From JBFXAM01 sp050184295 (lineage in GTDB: Bacteria; Planctomycetota; Phycisphaerae; UBA1845; Fen-1342): a stretch of DNA of 21,352 nt. The notes beneath the pieces were generated by a model. The model was not told where the DNA came from. It ran no database searches and saw only the letters and a program-made list of their open reading frames with translations. Of the stretch, positions 8,608 to 16,651 are shown piece by piece (position 1 is the stretch's first letter; the number at the start of each line of letters is the position of its first letter). The position numbers and the translations under genes are program-made. Location: contig JBFXAM010000075.1 in NCBI GenBank assembly GCA_050184295.1, positions 1 through 21,352 of the forward strand. Direction: 5' to 3'.

Positions 8608-9141
8608 CGCGTATCTCCTGTGTTGCGACGCAAACAGAAACGATGCATGGCGCAGGGATCGCTGGACGTGCAAGTTGTGGGGGACGCAGCGGATCGCGGG
8701 ACGGAGCGTCAACCGGGGCGGCCGGCAATCATAGGAAGGCGCGCGGCACAATGGAGCCGCGCAAGCGAGCCAAGTCGCCGCAGGCGCTCGCCAGGTCTTG
8801 GATCGAGCACCTTGCGGTGCAGCGGGGCAGTGCGAATGTCAGGGGCGGAGCGGACCGTTGGAACAGCCCCGTCCACCTGAGGAAAGATAGCTTGGGTTTG
8901 GCAAAAGGCAAATGCAAACCGCAGATTCGCAGACCCGTGTACCATGAAGGAGTGCGTGCGCTCCTCCAGTCGCGGACCGCACCGCATGCAGGCGCCGGCG
9001 CGAAAGGCAACCGTCGGTTGTGCGAAACGTGCCCACTACCGGCGCGCCGCCGCCCGGCGGCGCGCTCGCCGGGGCGCGCGAAGGCGCCTGCTGCCGCGCG
9101 CGGACGCTGCCGACAGCGCCGCACGCCTTCGGGTACGGCGC
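8608..9141. other. Gene-free stretch upstream of the glycine-rich gene
   Basis: I see no credible gene in these 534 bases. Open frames on both strands translate to Arg/Ala/Pro-rich sequence without a start signal or motif. A less GC-rich patch around 8880-8945 breaks the composition, and on the minus strand it contains a weak promoter-like pair (TTGCCT, 16 bases, TATCTT). It could serve the glycine-rich gene with a long leader, but the match is poor. The left part also contains the ribosome-binding site of that gene, and the right end is the 3' flank of the DNRLRE-like gene. Confidence 0.45.
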
Positions 9142-10017
9142 CTACGGCCCGACCAGGATCGCTACGAACGGATCGATGTCGAAGTTGTTGACGACGCCGT
9201 CGTCATTCACGTCGGCGTTATTGATGTCGCAACTGGGAAACGCTGCCGAATAACCGGCGGGATCCGTGACCGCGAGCACGAACGGATCGATGTCAAAGTT
9301 ATTGACCAGCCCGTCGCAATTCATGTCACCCAGCAGTCCGCCCACCGCGAACTCGATTTCGAGCCGGGGACGATTGGCCACGGTCGGATGCTGAACCGAG
9401 TCAAATCGCTTCGCACTCGGCGACAGCCCTTCGTTGCCGATCAGGATCCAGCCGTGCGCGTCGGTCGGCTGGTCGAGCCAGAGCTGCACGTCGGCGACCA
9501 TCCCGGCGGTCGACCCGAAGGAGTAGGGCCCGATGGCTCCGATCGGTTGCGCGGCACTCGACGCGCCAACGAAATCGCCCCCCGCCGTTGTCCAGAACTG
9601 GTCGGGCCAGTAGGTGTGCAGCCAGGTGGCATCGTTGGTCGTCGCGGGCGCGCCGCCACCTTCTTCACCCAGAGCGTCCGACGTTCCCTCGCCGCACGAG
9701 CGCGTGAGCCGGTGCACGCTGACCGTCTCCGTCGCCGAGATGCTCCGCGACATGTTGACGTGCAGGACGACGCTCGTGATCGTCGCGCCCGCGGGCACGC
9801 TGCCGGCGACATCGAATGAGAGTACGGCCCGGCGCGCGAGTGTCGATCCCGCGCTGCCGGCGAAAATATAGTGCCCCGCGCCGTTGCTGACGGATCCGTC
9901 CAGCGCCTCGTAGAGCGTGTTATCGCGAACCGGCGCCAGGTTGACGACGTCGCCGGCCAGCGGGGCGACGAAGTGCAGCGACCCGAACAACGAAAGCGCG
10001 AGCAAGCGTTTTGCCAT
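9142..10017 (-). CDS. Secreted DNRLRE/CBM96-like protein with paired EF-hand tag
   Basis: The 291-residue product has an N-terminal signal peptide (cleavage near residue 21). Residues about 25-225 form a jelly-roll-like DNRLRE/CBM96-type domain, recognised by RDNTLYEA, a FAG...ARRAVLSFDV strand, PAGATITSVVLHVNMS, DATWLHTYWPDQFWTTAGG and AKRFDS. Related modules bind polysaccharide in some bacteria; a ligand here is not predictable. The C-terminus (231-291) carries two calcium loops, DMNCDGLVNNFD (231-242) and DVNDDGVVNNFD (269-280), with Cys234 and Cys263 in the pattern shared by three other proteins of the window. The start at 10017 has GGAGAGGG 6 bases upstream; the frame continues to 10101, but that part has no signal peptide features. 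It probably acts outside the cell or on its surface. Confidence 0.88.
   Translation of the reverse strand: MAKRLLALSLFGSLHFVAPLAGDVVNLAPVRDNTLYEALDGSVSNGAGHYIFAGSAGSTLARRAVLSFDVAGSVPAGATITSVVLHVNMSRSISATETVSVHRLTRSCGEGTSDALGEEGGGAPATTNDATWLHTYWPDQFWTTAGGDFVGASSAAQPIGAIGPYSFGSTAGMVADVQLWLDQPTDAHGWILIGNEGLSPSAKRFDSVQHPTVANRPRLEIEFAVGGLLGDMNCDGLVNNFDIDPFVLAVTDPAGYSAAFPSCDINNADVNDDGVVNNFDIDPFVAILVGP
9145..9327 (-). repeat. Double EF-hand (dockerin-like) tag, copy 1
   Basis: This stretch codes for the C-terminal 61 residues of the DNRLRE-like protein. Both loops fit D-x-N-x-D-G-x-x-N-x-x-D. The two loop-coding units share near-identical DNA: on the plus strand both contain ACGAACGGATCGATGTC. Confidence 0.85.
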
Positions 10018-10408
10018 GGCGGACCCTCTCCAAGTGTGCTGGGCGACGACGATGACCCAGTGAATTCCCCCGATCGCGCGGAACACGTTGCGCGCGTCCA
10101 CGCCGCCACCGAGCTCGTTGGCGTCCCGTGCGATGATACCGGGGTCCGGCGCCGCCGCACGCGCGACTTGCTGGACCCGCGAATTGAAATGTCCCGGATC
10201 GCCCGCTCCGCATGCAACCGCCGCCGACCTATCGTCTCATAACCAAGCCTTGAGTATCATGTCGCCGCGATGTCGGAACCCCGCCGCGGCGGTCGCGCGG
10301 GGCGACCTGCGTCGAGGGTGGTTCAAGGCGGGTCCGCGGGCCTGACCGGCAGTCCGACGCCGGTGGCCGCACAACGGCGCGGCGCCGCGGCGATGAGAGG
10401 AACGCACG
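10018..10408. other. Divergent intergenic region
   Basis: These 391 bases separate the DNRLRE-like gene (-) from the lipoprotein gene (+) and should hold both promoters. I see no gene. A TATCAT at 10255-10260 resembles a -10 box for the plus-strand gene but lacks a good -35. The plus-strand ribosome-binding site GAGAGGA lies near 10395. Confidence 0.4.
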
Positions 10409-10762
10409 ATGAAACGCATGGCACTGATAGGAGCGGCGGCGCTGGCGATGGCGCTGCTCTCGGGATGTGTTCACGGTCGCTGGGCGACGCAGACCATCGA
10501 TCCCGCGCAGCTCGCCGGCAAGTTCACCATCGCATCGCTTACGCTGAACGCCGACAACACGTACGAAGCCCGGGCGGAATACGGCGGCCAGCAGGAAACC
10601 TCGAAAGGCCGATACTCGTACTCCAACAACATGCTTACGTTCATGCCCGAGAAGGGCCCGCAGCGCGCGTATCACGCGGAGCTGTCAGACTTTGGCGCCG
10701 CGCTGCGCGTGACCGGCGAAGACGACGGCGGAAAGTGGACCGCAACGCTGCGGAAGCAGTAG
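10409..10762 (+). CDS. Small secreted lipoprotein of unknown function
   Basis: The 117-residue product has a type II signal peptide: a basic start (MKRM), a hydrophobic core and the lipobox LSGC with Cys20 as the lipid anchor. The mature ~98 residues are rich in predicted strands (KFTIASLTLNADNTYEARAEYGG, GRYSYSNNMLTFM, GKWTATLRK), as in small lipocalin-like barrel proteins that report how a signal builds from 'NADNTY' type repeats, but I cannot assign a family. It should sit in a membrane facing the periplasm. GAGAGGA lies 7 bases before the ATG and supports the start. It stands alone between a divergent secreted-protein gene and the Nudix gene 179 bases downstream. Confidence 0.82.
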   Translation: MKRMALIGAAALAMALLSGCVHGRWATQTIDPAQLAGKFTIASLTLNADNTYEARAEYGGQQETSKGRYSYSNNMLTFMPEKGPQRAYHAELSDFGAALRVTGEDDGGKWTATLRKQ

Positions 10763-10856
10763 TGGTGGTGCGCGGCGGCAGCGCGGCGCCCGCCGCGGGC
10801 CGCTTGACGCGGTGCGTCCGATCACCGGAAGCGCGCTCGCGGCGCGCGCCGTCCGC

Positions 10857-10873
10857 GACGCAGTAACTGCGTC
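10857..10873. other. Perfect short inverted repeat upstream of the Nudix gene
   Basis: GACGCAG-TAA-CTGCGTC is a 7-bp stem with a 3-base loop. It lies downstream of the lipoprotein gene and 22 bases upstream of a candidate -35 box for the Nudix gene. It could be an operator or a weak terminator; there is no T-tract. Confidence 0.4.
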
Positions 10874-10894
10874 CGTGATAAAGACCTGGCGCAC

Positions 10895-10922
10895 TTGAAC
10901 GCCGCGCGCTCAGTGGCATAAA
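10895..10922 (+). promoter_or_regulatory. Candidate sigma-70-type promoter of the Nudix gene
   Basis: TTGAAC (10895-10900) and CATAAA (10917-10922) are separated by 16 bases and match the consensus at four of six positions each. The ATG is 20 bases past the -10 box, leaving a short leader with GGGAG. Confidence 0.35.
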
Positions 10923-10941
10923 AGCGATTGCCGGGAGTTCG

Positions 10942-11448
10942 ATGCGCCCTTTTCGCGACGTCGCGACGCGGGGCCGGCGGCCCCTGAACTGGTGGAAGCC
11001 CCGCTTGCACAAACGGATGCGAACTGGACCCAGGGTCACCGAAGGCGTCGTCGTTGTCGTCCGCCGCGGCGAGAGGCTGCTCGTCATCCGCCGCGCGCCC
11101 GGATTGCTCGCCGAGGGCGCCTGGTGCTTTGTCGGCGGCGGGATCGAACCCGGCGAGTCGCAAGAGCAGGCCGTCGTCCGCGAATTTCGCGAAGAAGTCG
11201 GGGCCGCGGTGCGCCCGGTCGAGAAGATCTGGGAGTACTGGCGGCCGGATCGACGCTTGCGGCTGCACTGGTGGATGGGCGAGATGGACGCCGACGCCGA
11301 GTTGTCTCCCAACCCGCTCGAAGTCGCCGAGCTGCGCTGGTGCACGACCGCCGAAATCCAGGCGCTCGACTACGTGCTCGAGAGCAACCGCTATTTCCTG
11401 CAAACCATCGGCCGGCGGCTGTTCGGCCCGCAAAGCGCGGCGGGGTAG
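10942..11448 (+). CDS. Nudix family hydrolase
   Basis: The 168-residue product carries a complete Nudix box, G-x5-E-x7-R-E-x2-E-E-x-G, from Gly66 to Gly87 (GGIEPGE...REFREEVG). The Glu cluster binds the metal used to hydrolyse a nucleoside diphosphate linked to another group. The substrate cannot be told from the box; clean-up of oxidised nucleotides, sugar nucleotides or dinucleotides are all possible. Strands around the box (VTEGVVVVVRRGERLLVIRRA and WRPDRRLRLHWWMGEM) give the usual alpha/beta fold. The start at 10942 has GGGAG four bases upstream; an ATG at 11020 would remove a basic, Trp-containing N-terminal stretch and still leave an intact domain, so the first 26 residues are less sure. 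No membrane or export signal is seen, so it should be cytoplasmic. Confidence 0.9.
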   Translation: MRPFRDVATRGRRPLNWWKPRLHKRMRTGPRVTEGVVVVVRRGERLLVIRRAPGLLAEGAWCFVGGGIEPGESQEQAVVREFREEVGAAVRPVEKIWEYWRPDRRLRLHWWMGEMDADAELSPNPLEVAELRWCTTAEIQALDYVLESNRYFLQTIGRRLFGPQSAAG

Positions 11449-11535
11449 CCCGCGGACATTCCCGCCGGGAATCGCGCGCGCCGTTGGGCGACGGCCCGCG
11501 TCTGGAGCGCCGTTCGATCGCGCAGGCCCGCGCCG

Positions 11536-12696
11536 CTATCCGCCCGACGACACGAGCGCGACGAACGGATCGATGTCGAAGTTGTTCAAGACACCGTCGG
11601 CGTTCACGTCGCCGTTGCGCAGATCGCAGGTTGGATTCGCGAGGACATACGCGGCCGGGTCGATGAGCGCGAGCACGAAGGCGTCGATGTCGAAGTTGTC
11701 GACGCGGCCGTCGCAGTTCAGGTCGCCGGTCTCGATGGGTGCGGCGTTGCGCGGGTCGGCCGCGGCGCGCACCCATTCGCCGTTTCCGGGTGTGCCGGCG
11801 ATGAGTTCGCCAGCGGGGGAGCCGGCAGCGCTGCTGTCGCCCACGCTGGTTCCGGCGCCTTCCTCGAAGCGATAGTACGCGACCAGCCCGGCGGCGTTGG
11901 GCGCCGCGAGCCGGCGATAGCGCTCCGCGAGCTGCGCGGCGCTGAGCGCGACGGTCCAGATTCGCACTTCGTCGAGATAGCCGTTGAACGACGGGAACTC
12001 TGCGCCGGCGTCGTGCTTCTCCGCCGCGAGCACGATGAACGGTCCCCACGGCGAGAGTTGACCCGGCGCGCCGTTGTTGGGGTAGCTGATGTCGTTGTTC
12101 GAGACGCCCGGCGAGCTGGCGAAGTCGAGGACGGTGTCGACGTAGATGTACTTGCGCCCGGTCGTCGCGTTGCGGACGACGGCGACGTGACGCCACTGAT
12201 CGTTAAGGACGTTGACGCTGCCCTCGATGGTGTTTTTGACGTCGCCGGCCGCTTCGCCCGCCGAGGTTCCGAAGCGGACGTGTCCGCCCGCGATGCTGAT
12301 CCCCCACTTTCGTTCGCCGGCCAGGCCGCCGCCCCAGATGTCGCGGTCGACGATGATGTTGCCGAAAATCCAGGCATCGTCGAAGAACTCGGCGCCACCG
12401 CCGGCGTTCTGCGTGGGGTTGTCGACGAGTCGGCCGCGGAGCCAGAAGTCGATGGTGAAGTCGCCGGCGCCGATGTCGCAGGGCGCGCCGGCGTCGGGGC
12501 CGGGCTGGTCGTCGTCGATTCGGATGCGCACGCGATCCTGCTGCCCCGGCGGGCCGATGCCGGTCCCATAGAAGCGCAGCGCCGCGCGCGAAGCCTGGGC
12601 GTGTACGTGCGCGACAAACATACCGGCCAGCAGGGCGAGTGCCGCACGCGCGCTACACCACCGCCACAGGTCGCGCTCGCGCGGGTCGATCGACAT
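11536..12696 (-). CDS. Secreted LamG-type protein with paired EF-hand tag
   Basis: The 386-residue product has a signal peptide (basic start, hydrophobic core, cleavage near VHA-QA at residue 33). Residues about 38-265 form a concanavalin A-like/LamG beta-sandwich, with the landmarks GDFTIDFWLRG (78-88), DQWRHVAVVRN (167-176), KYIYVDTVLDF and GYLDEVRIWTVALSAAQL (239-256). Such domains bind glycans or proteins on surfaces. A YYRFEEGAGTSVGDSS segment (274-289), usually found in front of LamG domains, here follows it. The tag spans 325-386 with loops DLNCDGRVDNFD (325-336) and DVNADGVLNNFD (363-374) and Cys328/Cys357. GGGAG lies 7 bases upstream of the ATG. It is on the same strand as the DUF4082 gene but 257 bases away, so it probably has its own promoter. 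Confidence 0.9.
   Translation of the reverse strand: MSIDPRERDLWRWCSARAALALLAGMFVAHVHAQASRAALRFYGTGIGPPGQQDRVRIRIDDDQPGPDAGAPCDIGAGDFTIDFWLRGRLVDNPTQNAGGGAEFFDDAWIFGNIIVDRDIWGGGLAGERKWGISIAGGHVRFGTSAGEAAGDVKNTIEGSVNVLNDQWRHVAVVRNATTGRKYIYVDTVLDFASSPGVSNNDISYPNNGAPGQLSPWGPFIVLAAEKHDAGAEFPSFNGYLDEVRIWTVALSAAQLAERYRRLAAPNAAGLVAYYRFEEGAGTSVGDSSAAGSPAGELIAGTPGNGEWVRAAADPRNAAPIETGDLNCDGRVDNFDIDAFVLALIDPAAYVLANPTCDLRNGDVNADGVLNNFDIDPFVALVSSGG
11539..11724 (-). repeat. Double EF-hand (dockerin-like) tag, copy 2
   Basis: This stretch codes for residues 325-386 of the LamG protein. The second loop-coding unit has the same ACGAACGGATCGATGTCGAA core on the plus strand as copies 1 and 3; the first unit differs, giving DAF in place of DPF. 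Confidence 0.85.
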
Positions 12697-12776
12697 CGCG
12701 TGCTCCCAGCGCCAGCGCAGCCCCCACGCCCGAACCGCGACGCGCCCAGCGCAGCGCCGCCGCGAGTGCCGGGCTT

Positions 12777-12782
12777 ATTCTA
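12777..12782 (-). promoter_or_regulatory. Possible -10 box of the LamG gene
   Basis: On the minus strand the sequence reads GGTAGAATAAG, with TAGAAT matching the -10 consensus at five of six positions. It lies about 80 bases upstream of the ATG. No good -35 box is seen at the expected distance. Confidence 0.25.
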
Positions 12783-12953
12783 CCAAACGCGGCGGTCCGA
12801 CGCGGAGGATTGTCGCGTGTGGCGTGACTCGAAAACAGCTGCATGTGTCCGATTCGGGCAGCACCGGGGATCCCACCCGCGCGAAACGGGTGTGCACCCG
12901 CGGGACGCCGATGCTCCCCGTACCCGGAAGTTGGAGTTTCTCGAGGCGTCGGA

Positions 12954-14219
12954 CTATGGACAGCCGAGATTCGCGACGCATGCCACGAAGCCGTCAATGT
13001 CAAAATTGTTGATCAGGCCGTCCGAGTTGGTGTCGGCGGCCCGGATGTCGCACGCGGGGTAGGTCGCCGCGTACGCGACCGCGTCCGCCAGCGCCAGGAC
13101 GAACGGATCGATGTCGAAGTTATTGACCAGGCCGTCGCAATTCAGGTCGGCGCGAATGAAAGGCGGGGCGACGGTGACAAAGGCGAAATTCGGACCCATG
13201 AAGCGCGCGGACGTGGTGAGCGACGTGCCGGGGAAACCGAAGGTTGACGCACCCGTCCGCCACGGACCGAGCGTCAGCGACGCGTCCACGAACATCGACG
13301 ATCCCGGACTGACATTGTGTCCCGGATCGCCGGTGGCCAGCGCCGCAACGACGTAAGCGGTTCCCGCGGCCAGACGTGTCGGCAGCACGGGATGCCGATA
13401 GAAGTAGTTTTGATACGGGGCTGCGGTCCCGGGCGGCACAACGGCGCCCACCTGAAGCGTTTCTGTCGCGACGTCGAAGATGCCGACGCGGTGCATCGTG
13501 CTCAGCCCCGCGTCGCTGACGAACCGGTCGTCGTAGTACGCGAGCGCGACGACGTCAACGTCCACCGTGGGTGTGAACTCGGTGCCGTTGAGCCCGGAAT
13601 TGCCGTTGGCTTCCTGTGGCGGCGTGAGCGTCCAGGCGGGTGTGCCGGGGTCCGGCGCGGTCGCGGGCTCGAAGATGAACGCCGGCCCGACGCGCCGCGT
13701 GGGCACGTCCAGCACCGACCCCGGGAAGCTGAACGCGGTCGACCCCGTTCGCCACGGTCCGAGCGCAATGTACGAGTCGATGTAGAGGCTGGAGTCCGGC
13801 GTGACGTTGCGCGTCGGGTCGCCGGTCGAAAGTCCGGCGACCACGCACCTGCGTCCCTCGTCAATTGCGACCGGTGATGCGAGCGTCACAAAGCGAAACG
13901 CGCCGTTGCGCGGCGCCGCAGTCGCCGCCGGCACCGTCACCATCGCGAGCAACTGCTGCGACTGCACGTCCCAGATTCCAACGGCATGCGGCGCGGCGAG
14001 CCCATCGGCAGACGCAAACGTGTCGTCGTACCAGCCGAGCTGCTTCACGACGACGTCCACCTCCGGCGTGAACTCCATGCCGGTCATTGAGCCGGAGCCG
14101 GTATTGGCGCTCGATCCGGGCACGACCACCCACGACGCCAGGTCGAGCGCTCCGGCGGACGCGACGCCGGCGACGCTCGCGATGAGCCCGGACACAATGA
14201 GAGTGGAACGCCGGAACAT
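12954..14219 (-). CDS. Secreted protein with two DUF4082 domains and paired EF-hand tag
   Basis: The 421-residue product has a signal peptide cleaved near residue 22 (VASA-GA). Two related domains follow at about 28-183 and 197-348, both of DUF4082 type: MEFTPEVDVVVKQLGWYDD...HAVGIWDV and TEFTPTVDVDVVALAYYDD...HRVGIFDV, each ending in a LGPWRTG / FSFPG or FGFPG / GP-x-F segment. They look like an internal duplication. DUF4082 domains are found in secreted proteins and have no firm function. The tag is at 358-421, with loops DLNCDGLVNNFD (358-369) and DTNSDGLINNFD (396-407) and Cys361/Cys390. The start at 14219 has GGAGA upstream and begins exactly at the signal peptide; the frame remains open to 14402, but that would overlap lpxB. 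It is expected outside the cell or on the surface. Confidence 0.9.
   Translation of the reverse strand: MFRRSTLIVSGLIASVAGVASAGALDLASWVVVPGSSANTGSGSMTGMEFTPEVDVVVKQLGWYDDTFASADGLAAPHAVGIWDVQSQQLLAMVTVPAATAAPRNGAFRFVTLASPVAIDEGRRCVVAGLSTGDPTRNVTPDSSLYIDSYIALGPWRTGSTAFSFPGSVLDVPTRRVGPAFIFEPATAPDPGTPAWTLTPPQEANGNSGLNGTEFTPTVDVDVVALAYYDDRFVSDAGLSTMHRVGIFDVATETLQVGAVVPPGTAAPYQNYFYRHPVLPTRLAAGTAYVVAALATGDPGHNVSPGSSMFVDASLTLGPWRTGASTFGFPGTSLTTSARFMGPNFAFVTVAPPFIRADLNCDGLVNNFDIDPFVLALADAVAYAATYPACDIRAADTNSDGLINNFDIDGFVACVANLGCP
12957..13148 (-). repeat. Double EF-hand (dockerin-like) tag, copy 3
   Basis: This stretch codes for residues 358-421 of the DUF4082 protein. The second unit is the more diverged at DNA level (GTCAATGTCAAAATTGTT on the plus strand) and ends in a third Cys (VANLGCP). 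Confidence 0.85.
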
Positions 14220-14340
14220 GTGTGGTTCTCCAAAGCCCGATACGCGACCGTTCGGGACGTCGTGCCGTACGGCGCGCCGCCGAAGCGATCGTACCCGCGC
14301 GAGGCTCCAGATCCCAAGGCGATCCGGGGGAATGGCGCGT

Positions 14341-14359
14341 CCGGGCGCCGCGCGCCCGG
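14341..14359 (-). terminator. GC-rich hairpin just beyond lpxB
   Basis: CCGGGCGC (14341-14348) and GCGCCCGG (14352-14359) form a perfect 8-bp stem with a 3-base loop, 20 bases past the lpxB stop codon. There is no T-tract after it, so it may pause or stabilise the transcript end rather than terminate it alone. Confidence 0.35.
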
Positions 14360-14379
14360 CGTGCGGAGCGAAGTCGGAT

Positions 14380-15600
14380 TCACGCGGGGTGCGTGCCGAC
14401 ACGGTGCGCTTGCGCGAGCTTCGCGATCAGTTCGCACACGTGTGTGCTGGCGCGCGTCGCGGCGAGCGGCCGGACCAGCCCGTCGATTTGGTCGATCATC
14501 AATCGCCGCCAGGTCAGGTCGTGCAGCAGTTGGGACGCGACCCGCGCGACGGCGTCCGGGTCCGGCGCCGCCGGCATGAATTCGGGCACGACGCGCGCGT
14601 TCGCCAGGAGGTTCACGAGCGAGAGGTGCGGCGTGCGGATGAAGCGCCGCCCGATCGTGCGCTCCAGCGTGACGAGCAACCGGCCGGCGTCGTACATCAC
14701 GATCATGGGCTTGCGGTAGTGCGCCACTTCGAGCGTCGCGGTGCCCGACGCGACGAGCACGAGATCCGCGGCGCTCAGCAGGCTCGCATTGTCGGCGACC
14801 AGCACGCAAACGCGCGCGGCGTCGAGCGGCAGCGCCGCGCGTTCCACGTGTGCCTGAATCTGCGCGCGCCGCTCCCACGACACGCAGGAAATCGCGACCG
14901 TCGGCTGCACGCCGCGCGCCGCGAGCCGCCGTACGACGTCGAGCTGGAGCGGGAGCATGGCGTCGATGACGCTGCGGCGCGAGCCGGGCAGAAGCGCGAT
15001 CGTCGGCCGGGACGGGTCGCGCAGTGCCGCGACGACCTGCGCATTCGGCGACTGCTGCGCGAGCGATTCGAAGAGCGGATGGCCGACGAATTCGGTCGCG
15101 ATCCCGCGGGCGCGAAAGTAGGCCTGCTCGAAGGGCAGGATGCAGGCGAGCTGGTCGACGCACCCGCGGAGGCGCGAATTGCGCCAGGCGCGGGCCGCCC
15201 AGGTCTGCGGCGCGATGTAATAGAGCACGGGCAGGCCGCGCTGGCGGGCACGGGGCGCGAGCCCCGGCACGCCGAGTTCCGGGATGCCGAGGTGCAGCTC
15301 CGGCGAGTCGAGCAGCACGACGACGTCCGGCGGGTCGGCGTCCCAGGAGCGCTCGACCAGCCGCACGGCGCGCAGCGCGCGCCCCAGGACGCCGCCGATG
15401 TGCGACAGCATCGCCGAGTGCGCGGTCAGGTCGGCCAGCGCGGCTGCGCCGGCGGCGCGCATGCGCGGCCCGCACAGGCCGTGAAACGCCGTCGCGGGAA
15501 GTCGTTCGGCGGCGGCGCGCAGCAGGGCAGCGCCGTGCACGTCGGCGGAATGCTCGGCGACCGAGATGAAGATGCGCAGCGTGCGCGTCACGAACGGCAT
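14380..15600 (-). CDS. lpxB: Lipid-A-disaccharide synthase
   Basis: The 406-residue product is a GT19 glycosyltransferase that joins UDP-2,3-diacylglucosamine to lipid X, giving the disaccharide core of lipid A at the inner face of the cytoplasmic membrane. Family landmarks are the N-terminal RIFISVAEHSADVHGA, DSPELHLGIPELG (98-110), YYIAPQTWAARAWR (127-140), LPFEQAYF...FVGHPLFE, LLPGSRRSVI and ASGTATLEVA. The N-terminal loop, G-E-x-S-G-D in the E. coli enzyme, reads A-E-H-S-A-D here. The start at 15600 has no clear Shine-Dalgarno sequence; it was chosen because the conserved fold begins at once. The frame is open to 15726, but the extra residues look non-coding. No other lpx gene is seen nearby. 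It implies an outer membrane with a lipid A-like lipid. Confidence 0.92.
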   Translation of the reverse strand: MPFVTRTLRIFISVAEHSADVHGAALLRAAAERLPATAFHGLCGPRMRAAGAAALADLTAHSAMLSHIGGVLGRALRAVRLVERSWDADPPDVVVLLDSPELHLGIPELGVPGLAPRARQRGLPVLYYIAPQTWAARAWRNSRLRGCVDQLACILPFEQAYFRARGIATEFVGHPLFESLAQQSPNAQVVAALRDPSRPTIALLPGSRRSVIDAMLPLQLDVVRRLAARGVQPTVAISCVSWERRAQIQAHVERAALPLDAARVCVLVADNASLLSAADLVLVASGTATLEVAHYRKPMIVMYDAGRLLVTLERTIGRRFIRTPHLSLVNLLANARVVPEFMPAAPDPDAVARVASQLLHDLTWRRLMIDQIDGLVRPLAATRASTHVCELIAKLAQAHRVGTHPA

Positions 15601-15988
15601 CGTAAGCGCGGGGCGCGGAATGCAGAATGCGCGTTCGAAGCGAATGCCGAAATGAGCAGAGCGGAGTGTCCGGCGCGGAGGTCCGCACCGCGATCGCGTT
15701 GGCGAGGCGTTCGTACCGCTCGGCAAGCGCGCATCGGGCGTGCTGCGTGCTGCGGCGTCAGCCGCCGGAACCCGCCGCCCCAGGCGACGGGCCTGACCCG
15801 CCGCCCGGCGGACGATGTCTTGAAGGTGCGCCTGGACGCGTGCGCGCCACGTCCGTCGAGCGCCGCCCCCGGCCTCAATCGGCGCGGCGTGCTATCATGA
15901 CTTGCGATTCCCAACGATGCGCCGGCGGGCCGAACGGCCGATCGGCGGTGGCCGCGGAGCGCGAAGCCGCAAGACACGGAGCCCGACC
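15601..15988. other. Divergent region between lpxB and the ferritin gene
   Basis: These 388 bases contain no credible gene; open frames give Arg/Ala-rich translations. The region should hold promoters for both genes. The only decent candidate is the TATCAT described separately. The rest is very GC-rich, with Pro/Gly/Arg-coding-like triplets but no motif. Confidence 0.45.
15893..15898 (+). promoter_or_regulatory. Possible -10 box of the ferritin gene
   Basis: GCTATCATG contains TATCAT, five of six bases of the -10 consensus, about 90 bases upstream of the chosen ferritin start. No clear -35 hexamer lies at 16-18 bases. No iron-regulator box was recognised. Confidence 0.3.
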
Positions 15989-16510
15989 ATGATGATCTCC
16001 GAGCCGATGAACGCGAAGCTGAATGAGCAGATCACCAACGAGATGACGGCGTCGCAGGCGTATCTCGCGAAAGCCTGCCAGTTCGACGGCATGGGGTTAA
16101 AGGTGCTCGCGAAGCTCTTTCGCAAGCAGACCGAAGAGGAGCGCATGCACGCGCTCAAGATCCTCGGCTATGTGCTGGAGGTTGGCGGGACTGTGACGCT
16201 CCAGGCGATTCCCAAACCGCAGGCGGAGTTTCCGACCGTCGTCGCATCCGTGGAGGACGCGCTCCAGCACGAGTTGAAGGTCACGCAGCAGATTCACGAC
16301 CTGGTCGGGCTGGCGGAGAAGGAGCGCGACTATTCGACGCGGAGCTTTCTCCAGTGGTACGTCGACGAGCAGGTCGAGGAGGTCTCGTCCATGACGCAGC
16401 TCGCGACCGTTGCCAGGCTCGCTGGCAACGACCTGCTCAAGCTCGAGCTCTATCTCACGCAGACCGGCGCCGCCGAGGGCGGGAAAGAGACCGCGGAAGC
16501 GGAAGATTGA
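15989..16510 (+). CDS. ftnA: Non-haem bacterial ferritin
   Basis: The 173-residue product is a four-helix ferritin that forms a hollow shell, oxidises Fe(II) at a di-iron centre and stores Fe(III). The ferroxidase ligands are all present: Glu18, Glu51 and His54 (EERMH), Glu95 (QHELK), and Glu127/Gln128/Glu131 in YVDEQVEE. The RSFLQWYVDEQ stretch is typical of the FtnA type rather than bacterioferritin, and the Met ligand for haem is not evident. The start at 15989 has CGGAG 7 bases upstream; a second ATG follows directly at 15992. The frame is open to 15902, but the added residues are Arg-rich and unlike the family. A charged tail (EGGKETAEAED) ends the chain. folE follows 141 bases later on the same strand. 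Confidence 0.94.
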   Translation: MMISEPMNAKLNEQITNEMTASQAYLAKACQFDGMGLKVLAKLFRKQTEEERMHALKILGYVLEVGGTVTLQAIPKPQAEFPTVVASVEDALQHELKVTQQIHDLVGLAEKERDYSTRSFLQWYVDEQVEEVSSMTQLATVARLAGNDLLKLELYLTQTGAAEGGKETAEAED

Positions 16511-16651
16511 GCGTGGCGTGCTGAATCAGGGCCGCCGGAAGACGGGCGCGGGCCGAACCCGACGCATGCACAGCAGGATGCAACCCCGCCGCCGGCGGTC
16601 CACGCGTGCGCGGCGAGATGCGGTGTGCGGCGTGTGCCGAGGAGCGCGAAC

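Noticed and set aside
6760..8830. Similar short strings around 6785 (minus strand) and 8800 (plus strand) reading TGGATTGAGCAC and TGGATCGAGCAC
   Set aside because: The match is short, lies outside credible genes or at a stop codon, and could be chance at this composition.
8709..8987. 92-codon minus-strand frame in the gap at 8608-9141
   Set aside because: No start signal and no recognisable domain; competing frames in the same stretch are equally open.
13801..15900. 699-codon open frame on the plus strand across DUF4082 and lpxB genes
   Set aside because: It crosses two conserved minus-strand genes and their gap, and its translation is low-complexity Arg/Gly.
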